Of a DNA stretch of 64,000 nt, positions 33,516 to 43,242 are shown one piece after another. The translations under genes were made by a program, and so were the position numbers. This stretch comes from Desulfolutivibrio sulfoxidireducens (GTDB lineage Bacteria; Desulfobacterota; Desulfovibrionia; Desulfovibrionales; Desulfovibrionaceae). Below the pieces are notes generated by a model. The model saw only the letters and a program-made list of their open reading frames with translations, ran no database searches and was not told where the DNA came from. The stretch is from assembly GCF_013376475.1 (NCBI RefSeq), contig NZ_CP045508.1:248001-312000 (forward strand), read 5' to 3'. The number at the start of each line of letters is the position of its first letter. Position 1 is the stretch's first letter.

Positions 33516-34859
33516 TCAGAGTTGCTGCAGATATTCTTTTATTTCATATTTTGTGACCAACGTGTTGTACTCGCTGCAATCGATCATTTTGTTCCGATAC
33601 AATTTTTCGTGGATGTGATCGCCGAGGGTTTCCCTTACGAGGGTGCTCGACCCCATTTCCTGGGCCGCCTCGTACAGACTGTCCGGAAGGGAGCCGATAC
33701 CATGTGTAACGAGCGCCTTGTGATCCATTTCGTAAATATTCGACTCCACGGGATCAGGCAGATCATATCCCTCCTCAAGGCCTTTGAAACCGGCCGCGAG
33801 CATGACGGCAAAGGCAAGATAGGGATTGCACGCCGGATCGGGGCTGCGCAATTCGACCCTGGTGGCGTTTTCCTTGCCGGGTTTGTACATCGGCACGCGG
33901 ACGAGGGTGGACCGGTTCCGACGGGCCCAGGCGATATATGTCGGGGCCTCGTACCCGGGGACGAGCCGTTTGTAGGAATTAACCCATTGATTGGTGACAC
34001 AGCATATTTCTCTGGAGTGTGTTAACAGTCCCGCTATGTATCCTTTTGCCTCCTTGCTCAAATGATACGTGTCCGAGGCATCGAAAAAGACGTTCTTCCC
34101 GTTTTTGAACAAGGACTGATGCACGTGCATGCCGCTGCCGTTTATCCCGAAGATGGGCTTGGGCATAAAAGACGCGTAGCATCCATGCCTGGCCGCGATC
34201 TCCTTGCAGATGATCCGGTACGTGACAGCGATGTCGGCCATCCTCAAGGCCTCTTGATATCTCAGGTCTATCTCGTGCTGACTGCTGGCCACCTCGTGGT
34301 GGCTGTACTCGACCTCGATGCCCATGTCCTCCAGGGCGCAGATGATCTCCCGCCTGATTTTGACCCCCAAATCCACGGGAGGGGCGTCGAAATACCCGCC
34401 GACGTCCAGCGGAACCGGCTGCGTGCGTGATGCAAAGAGAAAGAACTCGAGTTCCGGTCCCAGATAAAAGGTATATCCGCTTTCCGACGCCTTTTTTAAG
34501 ACCTTCTTCAAAATATACCGGCTGTCTCCCTCGTAAGGCGTCAGATCGGGCTTGAGAATGTCGCAGAACACCCGGGCGACCAGATACTCCTCGTTCCGCC
34601 ACGGAAGAATCTGAAAGGTTGACGGTTCCGGCATCGCGAGCATGTCGGATTCCTCCACCCGGGCGAAGCCGTGGATCGAGGATCCGTCGAAGCCCATGCC
34701 TTCGCCGAAGGCCGCGGGCAGCTCTCGCGCTGTGACCTCGAAACTCTTCAGGTCCCCAAGGACATCGACGAACCAGAACTGAATGAACCGGACATTGTGT
34801 TCCCGGACGACCTTCATGACGTCCGCCGGCGTTTTCAGGTCAAAAACCATGTCTTTCAT
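33516..34859 (-). CDS. glnA: glutamine synthetase, type I (alpha-like)
   Basis: The protein has 447 residues and starts at the ATG of KDMVFDLKTPADVMKVV. Active-site blocks are present: FGEGMGFDGSSIHGF, HHEVASSQHEI, and NGSGMHVHQS. The length and absence of the insert and adenylylation tyrosine region point to the GSI-alpha subtype, which is feedback-inhibited rather than adenylylated. It assimilates ammonium into glutamine. It is downstream of, and on the same strand as, the glutamate-synthase-like gene (92-base gap), so the pair can act as a GS-GOGAT unit. Confidence 0.93.
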   Translation of the reverse strand: MKDMVFDLKTPADVMKVVREHNVRFIQFWFVDVLGDLKSFEVTARELPAAFGEGMGFDGSSIHGFARVEESDMLAMPEPSTFQILPWRNEEYLVARVFCDILKPDLTPYEGDSRYILKKVLKKASESGYTFYLGPELEFFLFASRTQPVPLDVGGYFDAPPVDLGVKIRREIICALEDMGIEVEYSHHEVASSQHEIDLRYQEALRMADIAVTYRIICKEIAARHGCYASFMPKPIFGINGSGMHVHQSLFKNGKNVFFDASDTYHLSKEAKGYIAGLLTHSREICCVTNQWVNSYKRLVPGYEAPTYIAWARRNRSTLVRVPMYKPGKENATRVELRSPDPACNPYLAFAVMLAAGFKGLEEGYDLPDPVESNIYEMDHKALVTHGIGSLPDSLYEAAQEMGSSTLVRETLGDHIHEKLYRNKMIDCSEYNTLVTKYEIKEYLQQL

Positions 34860-34951
34860 TGTCCCTTTCCCCTCACGTCCCTGTTTCGACGGTCATGCGG
34901 CAAGGGCCAGCCCCCAAAACCCCTGATGGGGACTGGCCTCCCGCGACATTT

Positions 34952-36592
34952 TCAGGAATTCAGCAGGTTTTTGGCGACCTCATCCTGGACGTCGGTGATG
35001 AACGGAATCTTGGTTTCCAGTTCCGTCTCACGGTTGGCCGAGGCGATGTCGCTACGGCTGATATCCTTGATGGAATGCTTTCTCGCCCCGGCGAGGAGTT
35101 GCTGCAATCCGGCCGAAAGCTTGTCGGCCAGCGACCAGATGGCCATGGCGCCGTAAGGAACCTCCTTGATTCCCTGGCTCCCGACCTTTTTCAGGATGTC
35201 GTAATAACCGGAAAAAATCTGTTCCGGACTCTCTCCCACCTCCCGGATCGATTTGGGGAGCGTGGCCCAGTTGCCGTGCACCGCTTCCCGGCGTTCGGGA
35301 TGCAGGGCGCCCTCGATGTTCGCCCCGAGGAAACCGGGAATCATCACCCCGCGCCCCATACAGATCATCTTGACGTACGGGGCCCCGAGGGCCAGGGCCT
35401 TGAACATGTGATCCTCGCGAGCCAGGCCGCCGGCAAAGGAGAGGTCCACCACCTTTTTGCCCTTGGCCGCAAGCAGGGAGGCGTATTCGTAGGCCTTGGA
35501 ATGCAGCAGGATGGACGGCACGCCCCAGGTTTCCATCATGTTCCACGGGCTCATGCCGGTTCCGCCCCCGGAGCCGTCGATGGTCAAAAGATCAAGATTG
35601 GCCTCGCTGGCGAACTTGATGGCCATGGCCAGGGCCTCCATCCCATAGGAGCCCGTCTTCAGGGAAATATGCCTGAACCCGAGCTTGCGCAGGTAATCCA
35701 CCGACAGCATGAAGTTTTCCTTCACCTGGTCGGCATTGGCGAGGCTGGTGTATCCAAGGCGGCTGTGGCGGGCGAAGCTCTTGATGGCGCGCTGTCTGAA
35801 GGCGTTTTGGACCTCTTCCTTTTCCGGATCGGGATCCACGAGATAGCCGCGTTTCTTGAGGAAGTTGGCGTAATCGAGGTTGGTGACCTCGATCTCCCCG
35901 CCGATGTTCTTCGCACCCTGGCCCCACTTGAGTTCGATGAAGACCTTGTCCCCATATTTGTCGATCACATACTCCGCGACGCCGTTTCGGGTGTCCTCCA
36001 CGTTGAGCTGGATAATGATCGCCCCATGCCCGTCATGAAATCGCATGTAGGTTTCAACGCGCCGGTCCAGTTCGGGTGATTTGGAAATCTTTCCATTTTG
36101 AATTTCCGATTTCCTGTCCACGCCAACGACATTTTCCCCGACCACGATGGGAATGCCCACCAGGGCACAGCCGATAGCGAACGATTCCCAGTACTTCGCC
36201 GCGATGAACGTGGAGCCGAGGGCCCCGGTCATCAGGGGGAGCCTGGCGGTCGTTTTCTCTTCGCAACCGAACTCCGTCTCCAGGCTCACATTGGTGAAGA
36301 GGCATTCATCCGAATCGTTGGGCTTGCATTTCCCGTTTCCACTCCACCCGTAATTATATCCCTGGATTCGCATCGCATTATATGAAACCCCAAGATGGGT
36401 CGTGTTCCCGCTTCCCGCGGTAACCAATCCAAAATCCCTTGGGTAAAGCATGCTGCGGCCCTTGAAGCTTGACATCCAGGTTTCACATTTCCCCGTACAA
36501 TCAGCCCGGCACAACGTGCACAATCCGGACTCCGTGGAGTTCCCCCTGTTTACAGTCCCTAACACATCATTTGATTTTTGTACCTGAGACAT
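34952..36592 (-). CDS. FMN-binding glutamate synthase-like protein with N-terminal Cys cluster
   Basis: The protein has 546 residues. The ATG follows AGGAGG; the frame remains open upstream but through the operator array. The body is the FMN/synthase domain of GltB (TIDGSGGGTGMSPW, LSFAGGLAREDHM, MGRGVMIPGFLG). It has no amidotransferase domain, so it is an archaeal-type stand-alone synthase or an ammonia/amine-handling relative. A cysteine cluster at residues 25, 28, 32 and 36 (CTLCRADCTGKC) sits before it and may bind an iron-sulfur cluster. A TATACAAT on the minus strand near 36625-36632 is the best -10 candidate; palindrome S1 would then be centred near -46. Confidence 0.87.
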   Translation of the reverse strand: MSQVQKSNDVLGTVNRGNSTESGLCTLCRADCTGKCETWMSSFKGRSMLYPRDFGLVTAGSGNTTHLGVSYNAMRIQGYNYGWSGNGKCKPNDSDECLFTNVSLETEFGCEEKTTARLPLMTGALGSTFIAAKYWESFAIGCALVGIPIVVGENVVGVDRKSEIQNGKISKSPELDRRVETYMRFHDGHGAIIIQLNVEDTRNGVAEYVIDKYGDKVFIELKWGQGAKNIGGEIEVTNLDYANFLKKRGYLVDPDPEKEEVQNAFRQRAIKSFARHSRLGYTSLANADQVKENFMLSVDYLRKLGFRHISLKTGSYGMEALAMAIKFASEANLDLLTIDGSGGGTGMSPWNMMETWGVPSILLHSKAYEYASLLAAKGKKVVDLSFAGGLAREDHMFKALALGAPYVKMICMGRGVMIPGFLGANIEGALHPERREAVHGNWATLPKSIREVGESPEQIFSGYYDILKKVGSQGIKEVPYGAMAIWSLADKLSAGLQQLLAGARKHSIKDISRSDIASANRETELETKIPFITDVQDEVAKNLLNS

Positions 36593-37089
36593 TCCATCCT
36601 CCTCATATTTTTTTGAGCACAAAAAATTGTATACATGGACGATACCGCAGGGTTGTTGTCGTATATTTCCGATACCTGTACGCATTGGACGATCATGTAC
36701 ATCCATGTCGTATTTTTCCGACACGCCATGAGCCGAAAATGAGAACACCACAACTTTGTCGTATTTTTCTGACAGTATGCGGAGACGAAGAAGAGATATC
36801 CACACCATTCTTGTCGTATTTTTCTGACAATATGTGGAGAAGAAGAAGAGATATCCACAGTCGTGTCGTATTTTTCCGACATCTTTTGCGGAATGTGATC
36901 CTGTGTTTGTGGACAGGCCCTGGCGTGGGGGAGGAATACGCCAACGACCGAGGCCGCGGCGTCCTTCAGCGGGATGGGCATGGGCATGTGGACGTGGTCG
37001 GGAGCATGATGTCCCGCCTTCACGCCGCGCGGCGGGCCTCCTGTTTGACCGGGCATGGGCGCCGTGCTAGGTGTCCAAAACGCAAGAAG
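36593..37089. promoter_or_regulatory. divergent regulatory region with five phased 18-bp palindromes
   Basis: This stretch has no gene. It carries TGTCGTATTTTTCYGACA-type palindromes at 36657-36674 (degenerate), 36706-36723, 36757-36774, 36812-36829 and 36864-36881. Spacing is 49, 51, 55 and 52 bases, about five helical turns. The intervening DNA repeats a GAAGAAGAGATATCCACA phrase. A weak sigma-54-like element (GG-N10-GC) lies at 36910-36924 pointing to the regulator operon. An array like this would let one regulator bind cooperatively on a single DNA face; the regulator is not identified. Confidence 0.75.
36706..36881. repeat. four near-identical 18-bp palindromes (operator array)
   Basis: The four best copies of TGTCG-N8-YGACA sit at 36706, 36757, 36812 and 36864. 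Their central TATTTTTC is invariant, so they keep the same orientation. Invariance over the spacer suggests selection or recent duplication. Confidence 0.85.
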
Positions 37090-37497
37090 ATGTGTCCCGA
37101 CGACGCCATGAACAAACCCACGATCCTCGTGCTCGACAATGAAGACATGGTCCGCGCCCTGCTCACGGACTTCTTCACGGACAACGGGCACATGGTCCAT
37201 GCCGCGGCCAGCGCCGGGGACGCCCTGGTGGAACTGGCCAGAAGGCCCTTCGACGTGGCCGTGGTGGAGTACGGTCCGGGGGACATGGACGGGGAGGCCT
37301 TCATGGCCATGGCCCGGGAGATGCGACCGGACCTGTGCTACATTGTGCATGCCGGTTCCCTGGACGGCCTCCCGCCGCATCACGCCGATTTCGAGCACGA
37401 CCGGGTGCTGGGCGTTTTGTTCCGGCCCGTGCGCGACCTGAACCTCTTCCTGGACCTTTTGCGGCATCCTCCCTGTCCGGCCCGCTTGCGAAAGTGA
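37090..37497 (+). CDS. stand-alone receiver protein with Glu at the phosphorylation site
   Basis: The protein has 135 residues forming one receiver (REC) domain and nothing else. The acidic pocket DNED is present, but the phospho-acceptor position reads VVEYGPGDMDG, so Glu60 replaces Asp, and the usual KP is RP (LFRPVRD). It may be locked in an active-like state or act as a phosphorylation-independent partner. The ATG at 37108 is an equally good start; neither has a strong ribosome site. The kinase gene follows seven bases later, so the three regulatory genes form one operon. Confidence 0.75.
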   Translation: MCPDDAMNKPTILVLDNEDMVRALLTDFFTDNGHMVHAAASAGDALVELARRPFDVAVVEYGPGDMDGEAFMAMAREMRPDLCYIVHAGSLDGLPPHHADFEHDRVLGVLFRPVRDLNLFLDLLRHPPCPARLRK

Positions 37498-37504
37498 CCG
37501 GATC

Positions 37505-39127
37505 ATGGCCCGCATTCTGCTTGTCGAGGATGAACCCCTGTTGCGAGTGTCCATGGCCGACCACCTGGCCGACCAGGGCCATGAGGTGTTTCCGGCCTGG
37601 GACGGCCTGACCGGGCTTGGGGTGTTCGAGGCCGAAAGCCCGGACCTGGTCCTTCTGGACCTGTTCGTCCCGGGCCTGTCCGGGCTAGATCTTCTGGCCC
37701 GGGCCAGACGGCTTCGGCCGGACGTGCCCATCATCATCGTGTCCGGGGCCGGCGGCATGGCCGAGGTCATCACCGCCCTGCGCCTGGGGGCTGTGGACTT
37801 CCTGACCAAGCCCATGGCCGACCTGGAGATACTGGACCACGCCGTGGCCAGGGCCTTGGAGCGGGCCGAGTTTTTCGTCCAGCGCCGCCGCTACGCGCTC
37901 GAGCTCGAGCGCCAGGTGAACGAGCGCACCAGCGAGCTGGCCCGGGCCAACGCGGCCCTGCGGGAAAGCCAGTCCCTGTTCCAGGAGCTGGTGGAAAACA
38001 TCCGGGGCATCTTCTGGGTGCGGGACCTGGACGGTGATCGGCTGCTCTACGTCAGCCCGGCCTGCGACGCGATCCTGGGCGGGCCGTGTCGGGATATCCT
38101 CCGGGACGCGGAGGCCTTTCTGGAGTACGTGCACCCCGAGGACAGGGCTGTGCTGCGTGAGGTGACCCGCAACAGGCGGTCGAAGACCGCCCAGTCCCTG
38201 ACCTATCGTTTTCAGCGCCCCGACGGACGGACGGTGTGGATATCCTCCAGGCGTTTTCCCATCTTCGACGAGACCGGGCGGATGGTCCGGCTGGCCGGGG
38301 TGGCCGAGGACGTCACGGACAGGATTGAGGCCGAGGCCGAGAGCCGGGAGAAGGATCGCCACCTGGTGCAGGCCGACAAGATGATCGCCCTGGGCATCAT
38401 GGCCGCCGGGGTGGCCCATGAGATCAACAATCCCAATCACCTCATCGGGCTCAACGCCGCCACCCTGGCCGCCCTGCTTCCCCGGCTGCGGGAATCGGCC
38501 GCATCCGGAGGAGCCGGTGGCGCCGGGGACGCCCCGCCCGATGTGGACCGGGAGGAGGCGTGGAAAATGGCCCAAGCCCTGGTGTCCGGCATCGCCGCCG
38601 GTTCCGGGCGCATCACCGGGATCGTGCGCCGCATGAAGGAATTCGCCCGGCCCGATGACGGGGCCATGGACCAGCCCGTTGACCTGCGCCAGGTGGTGGA
38701 ACAGGCCCTGGAATTGGTCCGCAACCGGATCGACAAGGCCACCCGGAGCCTGGTCGTGGATATGCCGCCGGAGCCGCTTATGGTGCGCGGCAGCCGCAAC
38801 CGGCTCGAACAGGTGGTGGTCAACCTGCTTTTGAACGCGGCCGAGGCCCTGCCCTCCCCGGAAAAAGGCATCCGGGCCGCCCTGTGGGAGGCCGGCCGGA
38901 CCGTGGTCCTGACCGTGCGCGACCAGGGAACGGGCATCGAGCCGGGAATCCTGCGACGCATCGCGGACCCGTTTTTCACCACCAAGAGGGAGAAGGGCGG
39001 CCTGGGCCTGGGGCTGTCCGTGTCCATGAACATCGTCAAGGCCCTGGGAGGGGAACTGGTCTTTCACTCCCGGCCCGGCCAGGGAACCCTGGCCACCCTG
39101 ACCCTGCCCGTGGCGGAGGCGTCGTGA
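37505..39127 (+). CDS. REC-PAS-histidine kinase hybrid
   Basis: The protein has 540 residues. It opens with a complete receiver domain (residues 1-120, VEDE pocket, Asp52, TKP lysine), then a coiled linker, a PAS domain (about 155-270), and a dimerisation helix with His305 in GVAHEINNPNH. A GHKL ATPase domain closes it (NLLLNAAEALPSP, DQGTGI, GLGLGLS). There are no membrane segments, so it senses a cytoplasmic signal or receives phosphate from another kinase. Its stop overlaps the sigma-54 activator start by GTGA, making the two a cognate pair. Confidence 0.9.
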   Translation: MARILLVEDEPLLRVSMADHLADQGHEVFPAWDGLTGLGVFEAESPDLVLLDLFVPGLSGLDLLARARRLRPDVPIIIVSGAGGMAEVITALRLGAVDFLTKPMADLEILDHAVARALERAEFFVQRRRYALELERQVNERTSELARANAALRESQSLFQELVENIRGIFWVRDLDGDRLLYVSPACDAILGGPCRDILRDAEAFLEYVHPEDRAVLREVTRNRRSKTAQSLTYRFQRPDGRTVWISSRRFPIFDETGRMVRLAGVAEDVTDRIEAEAESREKDRHLVQADKMIALGIMAAGVAHEINNPNHLIGLNAATLAALLPRLRESAASGGAGGAGDAPPDVDREEAWKMAQALVSGIAAGSGRITGIVRRMKEFARPDDGAMDQPVDLRQVVEQALELVRNRIDKATRSLVVDMPPEPLMVRGSRNRLEQVVVNLLLNAAEALPSPEKGIRAALWEAGRTVVLTVRDQGTGIEPGILRRIADPFFTTKREKGGLGLGLSVSMNIVKALGGELVFHSRPGQGTLATLTLPVAEAS

Positions 39128-40563
39128 GCCGGGTCTATCCCGAGTGCCCCGTGCTTTTGGTGGACGACGAGGAGTTACTTCTTCAAGCCCTGTCCATGGC
39201 CCTTTCGGTCCAGGGGGTCACCAATCTGCTGACGAGCTCTTCGGTGGATCGGGCGTTGGATCTGGCGGCGAAGGGCCGGGTGTGCGCCGTGCTGCTCGAC
39301 GTGATCATGCCCGGGATGCGCGGCGAGGAGGTGCTGGGACGCATCCTCGAGATCGATCCGGACCTGCCGGTGATCATGCTCACGGGTGTGGACGACGTGG
39401 ACACGGCCGTGACCTGCATGCGCCGGGGGGCCTACGACTACCTGCTCAAGCCCGTCGATCCCCGGCGCATCGCGGACACCCTGCGCCTGGCCCTGGAGAC
39501 CAGGCGGCTGCGACGCGAGAACGCGGACCTGGCCCGGTCGTTTCTGGCCGACGGCCCCGAGCGGCCCGAGGCCTTTGCCGGGTTCGTCACCCAAAGCCCC
39601 CTGGTGCGCCGCATCTTCCGCTATGCCGAGGCCGTGGCCCAAAGCGGCGAGCCCGTGTTGATCACCGGGGAGACCGGGGTGGGCAAGGAGCTTCTGGCCC
39701 GGGCCATCCATGACCTCAGCGGCCGGGACGGGGAATTCGTGGCCGTGAACCTGGGGGGCTTGGACGACGAGAGCTTTTCCGACACCCTGTTCGGCCACGC
39801 CCGGGGGGCCTACACCGGGGCGGACCGGCCCCGGGACGGCCTCATGGAGAAGGCGGCCGGGGGCACGCTTTTTTTCGACGAGGTGGGCGATCTGTCGCCG
39901 CACTGCCAGGTGCGGCTTTTGCGGGTCCTCCAGGAACGGGAATACCGCCCTCTGGGCTGCGACCTGCCCCGGCCGCTACGGGCGCGCATCCTGGCCGCCA
40001 CCAACCATCCCGTCGCCGAACTCAGGGAGGGCGGGACGTTTCGCAAGGACTTCTATTTTCGTCTGGCCTCCCATGTGATCACCCTGCCGCCCCTGCGGGA
40101 GCGTCCCGAGGACATCCCTCTTCTGGTCGCGTTCTTCGCGGACCAGGCCGCGACCACCTACGGCAAAAAAAGGCCGGTGATCGATCCCCGGGTGGGGCGC
40201 ATGCTCATGGGGCACGATTTTCCCGGCAACGCCCGGGAACTTCGGGGCATGGTCTTCGACGCCATGGGCCGGTGCGGGGAAGGCCGGCTGTCTCCGGACC
40301 TTTTCGCGGACGCCGTGCGCCACGGGGAACCGGGCCGGGCCAGCCCGTCCTCGGCCGGGCCGGCCGGTCCGGGTCCAACCGGCGGCTGCTTCGCCGACTG
40401 GCCGGTCCTGCCCACCCTGCGCCAGGCCACCCGGGCCCTGGTGGCCGAGGCCCTGGCCCGGGGAGGCAGCCAGCGGCGGGCGGCGGCGCTTCTGGGCATC
40501 AGCCCCCAGGCCCTGTGCGAACGCCTCAGGCGCGATGCCGCCGGGCTGGTCAAGAAATCCTGA
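39124..40563 (+). CDS. NtrC-family sigma-54-dependent response regulator
   Basis: The protein has 479 residues and starts with GTG overlapping the kinase stop. A receiver with Asp59 (LLDVIMPG) is followed by an AAA+ domain: Walker A GETGVGKE, the sigma-54 contact loop as GAYTGA (Tyr for Phe, an accepted variant), Walker B GTLFFDEV, and an arginine-finger region. The C-terminal Fis-type HTH is GSQRRAAALLGISPQALCERL. All parts needed to activate sigma-54 promoters are present. It is the best candidate to bind the palindrome array upstream of this operon. Its targets probably include the operon itself or the glutamate-synthase gene. Confidence 0.9.
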   Translation: MSRVYPECPVLLVDDEELLLQALSMALSVQGVTNLLTSSSVDRALDLAAKGRVCAVLLDVIMPGMRGEEVLGRILEIDPDLPVIMLTGVDDVDTAVTCMRRGAYDYLLKPVDPRRIADTLRLALETRRLRRENADLARSFLADGPERPEAFAGFVTQSPLVRRIFRYAEAVAQSGEPVLITGETGVGKELLARAIHDLSGRDGEFVAVNLGGLDDESFSDTLFGHARGAYTGADRPRDGLMEKAAGGTLFFDEVGDLSPHCQVRLLRVLQEREYRPLGCDLPRPLRARILAATNHPVAELREGGTFRKDFYFRLASHVITLPPLRERPEDIPLLVAFFADQAATTYGKKRPVIDPRVGRMLMGHDFPGNARELRGMVFDAMGRCGEGRLSPDLFADAVRHGEPGRASPSSAGPAGPGPTGGCFADWPVLPTLRQATRALVAEALARGGSQRRAAALLGISPQALCERLRRDAAGLVKKS

Positions 40564-40809
40564 TCCGTCAAGAAATCCGAATCTCGTTTCGCTTCGCGGC
40601 GACCTTGGCCGCAACGTCCCCTTGCCGCAACAGGGCATCAAGAAACCCTGATGCGTCCCCGGGTCCTCCTGTCCCGCGCCGCGCCGGCGTCGGCCGGGAG
40701 CCGCGCCACGTGGCGGGTTTCCCGGGAGGTCCCGGCCGGCGGCCCGAGATTTGCTAAGAGCGCCGTCCGGGGCGGCCCGAGCCGCCGAATACCGCAAGGA
40801 GACACGCGC

Positions 40810-43182
40810 ATGGAGATGAAAAACAGCCTGAGCCTGCGTCTTTTGCTCATGGTGGTGTCGCTTTTGGTGCTCTCGTTCGCCGGAATCATCTGGTACGTGA
40901 ACATGGCCAGCTACCGCCTGGCTTATTCGGACCAGTTGACCAACGTGCAAGACCTGTCCCGGGTCACGGCCATGGCCCTGGAGGACCATGTGCGGACCGA
41001 CCTGCGGCTGGCCGAGAGCCTGGCCGCGCAACCGGCCGTGATCGCCGCCCTGGAGGCGGGCCAGGACCCGGGCGAGGCGGCCCAGGCCATCTTCAAGGCC
41101 ATCCAGTCCACCGAGCCGGATATCTGGTCGTTTTTTGCCTTTGATAGAAACGGAAAGCTTCTGGCCGGTGTGAACAGCTCCGGCCGGGACGATCGGGGAG
41201 TGGACAAGAAACAGCATCCGGTGGTGCGGGAGGTCCTTTCGGGCAAGGCCAAGGTCGTGGACCAGGAGATGACCCTGGCCGAGGCCGGCCGCCCGGTGTT
41301 TCGGCTGGCCGTGGCCGTGAAAAACCTCAACGGCGAGGTCGTGGGCGGGGTGCAGATGGCGGCCGGCCTGAATGGCTTCGCCTCCCGGTACATCAATCCG
41401 GTGAAGATCGGGGAAAACGGCTATCTCTACCTCATGGACAAGGACGGCAGGGTCCTGATCCACCCCAAGGACCAGTCCAGGGTGCTCAAGGATTCCGACC
41501 AGGCCTTCACCGGGGAGATCGTGGCCAAAAAAAACGGGAATCTGGCCTACGAATACAAGGGCGAGAAAAAGATGGCCGCCTTCGACGACGTGCCCGTCAC
41601 GGGCTGGATCGTGGCCGCCAGCGCCACCGAGGCCGAGATGCTGGCCGAGGCCATTTCCCTGCGGGACATGGTCACCGTGATCGGCGCGGCGGCCTGTCTG
41701 GCGGTGGCCGTGGTCATCTTCCTGTCCATCCGGGGCATGGTGGTCCGGCCGCTTCTGGCCGTGCAGCGCTTCGCCCGGGACATCGCCGAGGGCAATTTCG
41801 GCACGGAGCTGTCGGGACGGTTTTCCTGCGAACTGAAGCTTCTGGCCGAGGACGTGCGGCGGATGAAGAACAAGATCAAGGCCGAACTGAGCTTCGCCAA
41901 GGGGGTGCTCGGCGGGTTCACCCTGCCCTGCGCCGTGTTCGACAAGGACAATAAGGCCACCTTCGTCAACCCCCCCATGCTGGCGGCCCTGGACCGTAAC
42001 GAACGCCCCGAGAACTGTCTGGGCTGGACCTCGGGCCAGCTTACCCATGACGATCCCGGCCGGGAGACCCTCTCGGCCCAGGCCCTCCGGGCCAACCAGC
42101 GGCTCCAGGCCGAGACGGAACACACCACCCGCGCCGGCAAAAAGAAGATCTTCGACGAGACCTCCACGCCCATCACGGACATGGACGGCAACCCCCTGGG
42201 CACCCTGGCCGTATGGTTCGAGCTCACGGACATCCGGGCCCAGCAGGCGCTCATCCAGGCCCAGAAGGACAAGATCGCCGAGGCCGCGGACATGGCCACG
42301 GACGTCTCCGGCCGCCTGTCCACGGCCACCGAACAGTTGGCGGCCCAGATCGAGGAGTCCAGCCGGGGCACGGAGAACCAGAAGGAGCGCATCGCCGAGA
42401 CGGCCGCGGCCCTGGAGCAGATGAACGCCTCCATCCTGGAGGTGGCCAAAAACTCCTCCAACGCGGCGGAAAACGCCGAGAAGGCCAAGGACAAGGCCGA
42501 GCACGGCGTTACGGTGGTGCAAAAATCCATCCAGGCCATCGAGGCCATGCGCGAGCGGGTCCGGGAGATGACCACCAGCGTGGGCGACCTGGGCCGTCAG
42601 GCCGAGGGCATCGGCAACATCATCGGGATCATCTCGGACATCGCCGACCAGACCAATCTTTTGGCCTTAAACGCCGCCATCGAGGCCGCCCGGGCCGGCG
42701 AGGCCGGTCGGGGTTTCGCCGTGGTGGCCGACGAGGTCAGAAAGCTCGCGGAAAAGACCATGTCCGCCACTCAGGAGGTGGGCACGGCGGTGACCGCCAT
42801 CCAGGACGGCACCAAAAAAAGCATCGGCATCATGGAGCGCGCGGTCCACGACGTGCAGGAGAGCGTGGACATGTCGGGCCGGGTGGGCGAGTCTTTGGGC
42901 GAGATACTGACCGTCTCCCTGGCCACGGCGGACATGGTGCGCAACATCGCGGCCGCGGCCGAGGAACAGTCGGCCACCTCGGAGCAGATCACCCGCTCCA
43001 CCGACGAGATCAACACCGTCTCCAGCGAGACCTCCGACGCCATGAACCAGTCGGCCCAGGCCGTGTCCGATCTGGCCCGGATGGCCGAGGACCTCAAAAC
43101 CATCATCGGGGCCATGCGCGAGGACGAGGCCGGGAATGCGGTCCCCCGGGCGGCCCTGGGTCGGGGATCGACGCGGTCGTGA
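40810..43182 (+). CDS. methyl-accepting chemotaxis protein with dCache sensor
   Basis: The protein has 790 residues. The ATG follows GGAGA. Helix 1 (about 11-33) and helix 2 (about 285-305) flank a periplasmic double-Cache domain ([19 protein letters not shown]). HAMP, then a PAS-like domain ([18 protein letters not shown]) and a long signalling coiled coil follow. The hairpin tip [19 protein letters not shown] is canonical for CheA/CheW contact. Ligands of dCache domains are usually amino or organic acids; the ligand is unknown here. There is no C-terminal CheR tether. Three short direct repeats of (G/C)(T/A)TCAAGAAA lie in the 40540-40660 interval upstream. Confidence 0.93.
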   Translation: MEMKNSLSLRLLLMVVSLLVLSFAGIIWYVNMASYRLAYSDQLTNVQDLSRVTAMALEDHVRTDLRLAESLAAQPAVIAALEAGQDPGEAAQAIFKAIQSTEPDIWSFFAFDRNGKLLAGVNSSGRDDRGVDKKQHPVVREVLSGKAKVVDQEMTLAEAGRPVFRLAVAVKNLNGEVVGGVQMAAGLNGFASRYINPVKIGENGYLYLMDKDGRVLIHPKDQSRVLKDSDQAFTGEIVAKKNGNLAYEYKGEKKMAAFDDVPVTGWIVAASATEAEMLAEAISLRDMVTVIGAAACLAVAVVIFLSIRGMVVRPLLAVQRFARDIAEGNFGTELSGRFSCELKLLAEDVRRMKNKIKAELSFAKGVLGGFTLPCAVFDKDNKATFVNPPMLAALDRNERPENCLGWTSGQLTHDDPGRETLSAQALRANQRLQAETEHTTRAGKKKIFDETSTPITDMDGNPLGTLAVWFELTDIRAQQALIQAQKDKIAEAADMATDVSGRLSTATEQLAAQIEESSRGTENQKERIAETAAALEQMNASILEVAKNSSNAAENAEKAKDKAEHGVTVVQKSIQAIEAMRERVREMTTSVGDLGRQAEGIGNIIGIISDIADQTNLLALNAAIEAARAGEAGRGFAVVADEVRKLAEKTMSATQEVGTAVTAIQDGTKKSIGIMERAVHDVQESVDMSGRVGESLGEILTVSLATADMVRNIAAAAEEQSATSEQITRSTDEINTVSSETSDAMNQSAQAVSDLARMAEDLKTIIGAMREDEAGNAVPRAALGRGSTRS

Positions 43183-43212
43183 TCCCGGCAGGCGGGCGCG
43201 GGGGGTGATGCC

Positions 43213-43240
43213 AAGGGCGGCGCCGCACGGGGCCGCCCTT
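43213..43240. terminator. bidirectional intrinsic terminator
   Basis: AAGGGCGGC and GCCGCCCTT pair across an 10-base loop, with a T-run after the stem on the plus strand and A-run equivalent on the other. It lies between converging genes, the chemoreceptor (ending 43182) and the sensor kinase (ending 43243). Confidence 0.75.
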
Positions 43241-43242
43241 TT

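Noticed and set aside
36706-36881. CRISPR array from four regularly spaced 18-base repeats
   Set aside because: Spacers share sequence with each other and repeats are too short; operator array fits better.
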